From positions 694,501 to 758,500 of the forward strand of contig OU015655.1 of NCBI GenBank assembly GCA_907165275.2: DNA of 64,000 nucleotides, written 5' to 3'. Positions 60,341-64,000 of the stretch are shown here, piece by piece. The DNA is from Zygaena filipendulae (lineage: Eukaryota > Arthropoda > Insecta > Lepidoptera > Zygaenidae). Numbering within the stretch: the first letter of the stretch is position 1; every line of letters starts with the position of its first letter. Position numbers and translations under genes: made by a program. The notes under the pieces are model-generated. The model ran no database searches and had not been told where the DNA came from. It saw nothing but the letters and a program-made list of their open reading frames with translations.

Positions 60341-61501
60341 CCCAGGAAACAAGCTTATTACATCACTCGATATAGTATACAATACAATAATCATTTGGTT
60401 CTACGCCTATTAATTAATTCTGTCTGTGCCGTATTATGTTTCTAACACATATCGGTTTCTCTGCCAGTTTGTTTGTCATGTCAAAGCCTTTGTCAATTAT
60501 CTATCGTTTGATAATAGGGTCTGGATGTCCGGCGACTAATGAAGCGCTGTTAGCGAAGACCAAAGCACAGACTACAGGAATTTTGAGAATCTCTCCAATT
60601 TATAATTAATAGACGAATAGCAATTAAGTTGTTCATTGTTAGGTAAACTCGGGAGATGTTTTTGGATTGGTGTTGGAACTCCAGTAGCAAATAATTTAAG
60701 TTACTCTAAACTAACTTTATCTACGTTTTCCATATTTATTTATTTATTTAAGTACACAAAACAGATTGTAGTCATTACAATTTTTATTTATTATGGTGTA
60801 TTATTATATGTTCCGACCACAAACCAGAGATATGCATACCTAGAAAGACTAAAAATATCGAGCAAAGTAATATTTAAATTTATTTCGATTTAAATATTAC
60901 TTTGCTTTTGTTACTATAGCTACTCCTCGCGGATTCAACTGTGTTAATTTCGGAATTCCCGCGAAAATATCTGGGTAAAAATTACCCCATGTCCTTACCC
61001 TCTCTACCCTCGACAACGTATACAAAAATTATGTGATGATCAGTTAAGTAAAGCGTGAAAACATTCTAGAATGTCTTATGCACTCTGCAATAAATTTATG
61101 TTGTAACGATTTTCAGTTAGGATCGTAAACAAGTAAAAGGGCCTGTTATCATCGTTCCACTGCGTCTATAGAATATCTTTATAGTTTGTTGCACCGCCAG
61201 TGAACTTTTGTCAGAACTCTGCTATTATTTTATTACTGCAATGAGATCCAGCGACTGTCAAAAGTGATTACATATTTCTTAGACTGGCACTACTACTCAT
61301 ATAGCAGAACCGGCTTCTTCAGCCCCCTGAGTCCAGTAGGCATTATTTTATTCTATCGCTATAGAAACTAAGGAACGTTTCATCGCCACGTAACATGACG
61401 ATGCGTTCCTCAGTTTTCTATTGTAATAACGATTATAGAATTTCAACTTGGCTAAAGGGGCTGGGGTTTATTAGTACATGGTATTTTCCCATATGAGAAT
61501 A

Positions 61502-61820
61502 GGGATGTTGATAACTTTTGAAAATCAAAATTCTAATTAGTCCGTCATTTAGAAAATCTAAAATCATTAGACACGTATTTTTTTTTTCAAATAAATGAAA
61601 ATACACAGAGATAAAATGCATTAAAGTTTAGGGTGGGGGCTCGTGACGTCACTTACCGCTACAAGCCGACATACAAACTGCACTAGTTAGTGACGTCACG
61701 CGAAATTTCATCTCAATGTATCGCCGTAATTTTTTGATTTCGTAAAAAAAGAAAAAATACGTGTCCAATATTTTTTATTAATCTACAAGACGGACTAATA
61801 AAAAAAAATAGTCAAATAGC
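61502..61820 (-). mobile_element. fry: CRE-box MITE, copy 8
   Basis: Inverted copy with 'gggatgttgataac' at the left and 'gtcaaatagcc' at the right. Two TGACGTCAC sites are intact. It ends about 107 bp upstream of exon f. Confidence 0.65.
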
Positions 61821-61927
61821 CTATAGTAGGTATCTTTCGATTTTGTACACAATACACATAATGGAGTTGTAGTTTGCAGCTATAATATGTTGAAATGCAT
61901 TTACAACGCACGCTCTTGTCCCCGCAG

Positions 61928-62019
61928 GATGCTACGGGTCGCGCGGGGGAGCTGGCCCCCGTGGAAAAGGGCACCATACATACCAAGAGGCACAGCGGAG
62001 AGGACCCCGCCAAAGCAAG
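61928..62019 (+). CDS. fry: Protein furry, internal exon f (followed by an apparent GC donor)
   Basis: Thirty codons plus two bases follow a pyrimidine-rich cttgtccccgcag acceptor. The frame gives DATGRAGELAPVEKG then TIHTKRHSGEDPAKA. The 'KG-T-HTKRHSGEDP' stretch is a conserved furry segment, in frame with exon e when phase 0 is kept. The exon appears to end at AAG|GCGAGT, again a GC donor with the same hexamer as exon e; an alternative GC donor (GCAAGG) lies five bases earlier, and a poor GT (GTACTC) four bases later. The next exon must lie beyond 62020 and was not identified before the window ends. Confidence 0.85.
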
Positions 62020-62261
62020 GCGAGTACTCACTGATCACGTGTCTTTCAGCACCGACAACTTATATTAGCGCCATTTTATTTATTTATTTATTTATTAATT
62101 CAGACACAAAACAAATTATAGTCAATATTTGATACTTAGTTATACAGTCGTTTTTTAAAGCTCTAGACTGCAACTCAAGACTCGTGTCCACAGCGATTTT
62201 GATGTGTACAAATGAGATACTAAACTAAAATGAGGAATTATAGCAACTGTAGTTATCATAA

Positions 62262-62590
62262 TTGGGTATTCTCCAAGGTATGAAAATCAAAATTCTAATT
62301 AGTCCGTCAGTTAGAAAATAAAAAATAACAGACACGTATTTTTGCTTTTTCAATTTAATGAAAATGAACATAGATAAAGCGCATTAAAGTTTAGGGTGGG
62401 GGGCTCGTGACGTCAATATTCATTATAAGCGCCATACAAACCGCACCGAGTTATGACGTCACGCGAAATTTCAACTCAATGTATCTCTGTTATTTTTTGA
62501 TTACGTAAAAAAAGAAAAATACGTGTCCAATATTTTTTACTAATCTACACGGCGGACTAAAAAAAAATTTTTTGTCAAGTAGCCAATTCC
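62262..62590 (-). mobile_element. CRE-box MITE, copy 9
   Basis: Inverted copy with 'attgggtattctccaaggta' at the left and 'gtcaagtagccaattccc' at the right. TGACGTCA sites near 62407 and 62454. It lies 240 bp after exon f. Confidence 0.65.
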
Positions 62591-63156
62591 CAATTTCAGC
62601 TCTTTAGACACCAATTAAAACTAGATTAAATTTTTGAAAACAAAATCAACGTTTTCCACACTGAACATTCTGGTTATGAACCTAGACGATCGGTTTGATG
62701 CAATAAGTCACCATTAACCGCTAATCAAGAAGTGACATACGAAAGAGTTTATGGTTTACCTGCAAAAAGTGTTATATTAATTATTATTTATCAGTCGTCA
62801 ATTTGATGTTATGTCAATAGATTTGTAAATAAAAAAAGGTGTAGACAATCATCTAATATCAAACATCATCGACATCTTTGATCAGTATATGAAAACATAA
62901 TTTGCATGTAGGCGCGCGGTTAATAGGCAGGCGGTCCCGTTTGTGAACGGTGAATGGGGGGAGGGGGGGGGGCGCGGTCATAACAATAAGCCCCGGTTTG
63001 GTCAAACTAGCAATCCGCTCGTTTCGTCGTGTACTCACGGGGATAATGTTCCTGTTTGCTGAAGACATAAAAAAATGTAACGTCAACATGTGCCTACATC
63101 TAGAGTGTATTACACAACTTAAGCTTCCGTATAATGCCACAACCACGTACAAGTAC
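62591..63156. other. fry: Gene-free stretch after fry exon f
   Basis: A decayed SINE head may lie at 62695-62790, and a G-run at 62956-62972. No downstream fry exon was recognised. Confidence 0.45.
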
Positions 63157-63330
63157 TAGTGGTTTCCCGCGGTTTCACTCGCGTTAATTTCACGGTTTCC
63201 GCGGGAATTTTGGAATAAAATGTAACCTTTGTCCTTTTCTGTACCTCTGGCAACGTGTGTGTAAAATTTCATGTTAGATTCACATCGGTCAAGTCATTCT
63301 CGAGTTTTAGCGCGACAAACGAGCAGCAAT
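63157..63330 (-). repeat. Helitron-like copy
   Basis: Begins 'ctagtggtttcccgcggttt' and contains 'tttccgcgggaattttgg' and 'caacgtgtgtgtaaaatttc'. It lies about 140 bp from the opposite-facing copy at 63470. Confidence 0.45.
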
Positions 63331-63469
63331 TAATTTTTATATACTTGGTACGTTTTCTTTTATCTACGTTTTGCAATGTTTTCATTTTAAAAACTCTGAA
63401 CTTTATTTTCCGTGTAAGGGGGAAGGGGGCGAGTTCAAAAACTCGCGTAGCCGTGCCATATACAAGTTA

Positions 63470-63674
63470 TCCTACTAGTATTATAAATGCGAAAGTTTGT
63501 AAGTATGTATGGATGGATGGATGGATGTTTGTTAATCTTTCATGCAAAAACTACTGAATGGATTTAAATGAAACTTTACAATAATAGCTTATACATCACA
63601 TAGGGTACGTTTTATCCCGGAATTCCCGCGGGAACTCCGATTTTACCGCGGGTGAAACCGCGGGGCACAGCTAG
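63470..63674 (+). mobile_element. Lep1-like non-autonomous Helitron, near complete
   Basis: The element starts TCCTACTAGTATTATAAATG after an A and ends CAGCTAG before a T, the A|T target of Helitrons. Eleven bases before the terminal CTAG is a perfect hairpin CCGCGG-gtgaaa-CCGCGG. A (GGAT)n tract sits inside. It is the best-preserved copy of the commonest repeat in the window. Confidence 0.7.
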
Positions 63675-64000
63675 TACAATATACACATTTCCGTTCATTA
63701 CTCGTATTTATTTTATATGACGGCTCGTAAAAGAGAATCATCTCTCCTGAGATTACGCAGCTGCGTCGGGGTTATTGGTAATATAGGTAATCGACAGGAC
63801 TAGGCGGAAACACTTTAAAATATGACTATATGTGAAAACGTAAATTTCGTTTCTATAGCAAAAAAAATGTACATATTTTTTATCTCTAAAATCTATAAAT
63901 AATTCACGAAAGACAAAGCTGGATGTTTTTAGTTGAGGCTTTTAATCCCCAGCTCCGTATGGTGGTCAAATATAAACCCAGATACATAGGATTAAAAAAA

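Larger units (their letters stand above)
58262..61927 (+). other. fry: fry intron e-f (apparent GC-AG), MITE-rich
   Basis: This 3.67-kb intron carries three CRE-box MITEs (58.51, 60.03 and 61.50 kb), two Helitron-like fragments and a perfect 19-bp hairpin at 60861-60906. The third MITE ends about 107 bp before exon f. Confidence 0.75.

Noticed and set aside
1..64000. CRISPR array, prokaryotic operon or rRNA gene
   Set aside because: The tandem repeats lack spacer structure, the genes have introns and eukaryotic splice sites, and no rRNA-like sequence was seen.

Overview
The window looks like nuclear DNA from a lepidopteran insect (moth or butterfly). It is AT-rich, with a few GC-rich coding exons standing in a background of transposon debris. 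The debris includes non-autonomous Helitrons of the Lep1 type (A|TC...CTAG|T insertions with a GC-rich 3' hairpin), tRNA-derived SINEs, LINE tails carrying the 'ggcggtcttatcgctt' motif common in Lepidoptera, several families of MITEs, a mariner relic and a truncated Ty3/gypsy element. No bacterial, viral or organellar gene is visible. Most open frames of 60-120 codons in the window are chance frames or repeat frames.

Only two host genes can be supported. (1) On the minus strand, a class A (rhodopsin-like) neuropeptide receptor, most like the CNMamide-receptor / GPR139-like group. Its first coding exon (29731-30633) encodes TM1-TM6, and its second (15077-15296, reaching a stop at 15057 if unspliced) encodes TM7 and the proximal tail. 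A further GC-rich open segment at 10518-10826, followed by an AATAAA, may be the terminal exon. (2) On the plus strand, six consecutive internal exons of furry (fry), a giant scaffold that works with NDR/Tricornered kinases in cell morphogenesis: 40637-40759, 52452-52585, 53215-53313, 56767-56901, 58070-58261 and 61928-62019. Reading frame and splice phase match across all five introns. About 257 codons are covered, and the gene continues beyond both ends of this segment. No earlier fry exon was found upstream of 40637, so the receptor gene appears to lie antisense inside a fry intron of at least about 40 kb.

Layout: 1-10.4 kb is repeat-rich DNA without genes; 10.5-30.9 kb is the receptor gene with two large introns; 31-40.6 kb is dense in MITEs and Helitrons; 40.6-62.0 kb holds the fry exons, with introns carrying a gag-only LTR element, Helitrons, MITEs, a 62-bp minisatellite and a SINE that ends just before an exon; 62-64 kb is repeats.

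The most notable signals are two consecutive fry introns that appear to use GC rather than GT donors with the same hexamer; a 1.2-kb element with inverted terminal arrays of a 16-bp repeat; two identical-length 237-bp foldback elements 837 bp apart; a MITE family in nine copies that mostly carry the CRE palindrome TGACGTCA; an intact gag frame without pol; and several perfect hairpins.
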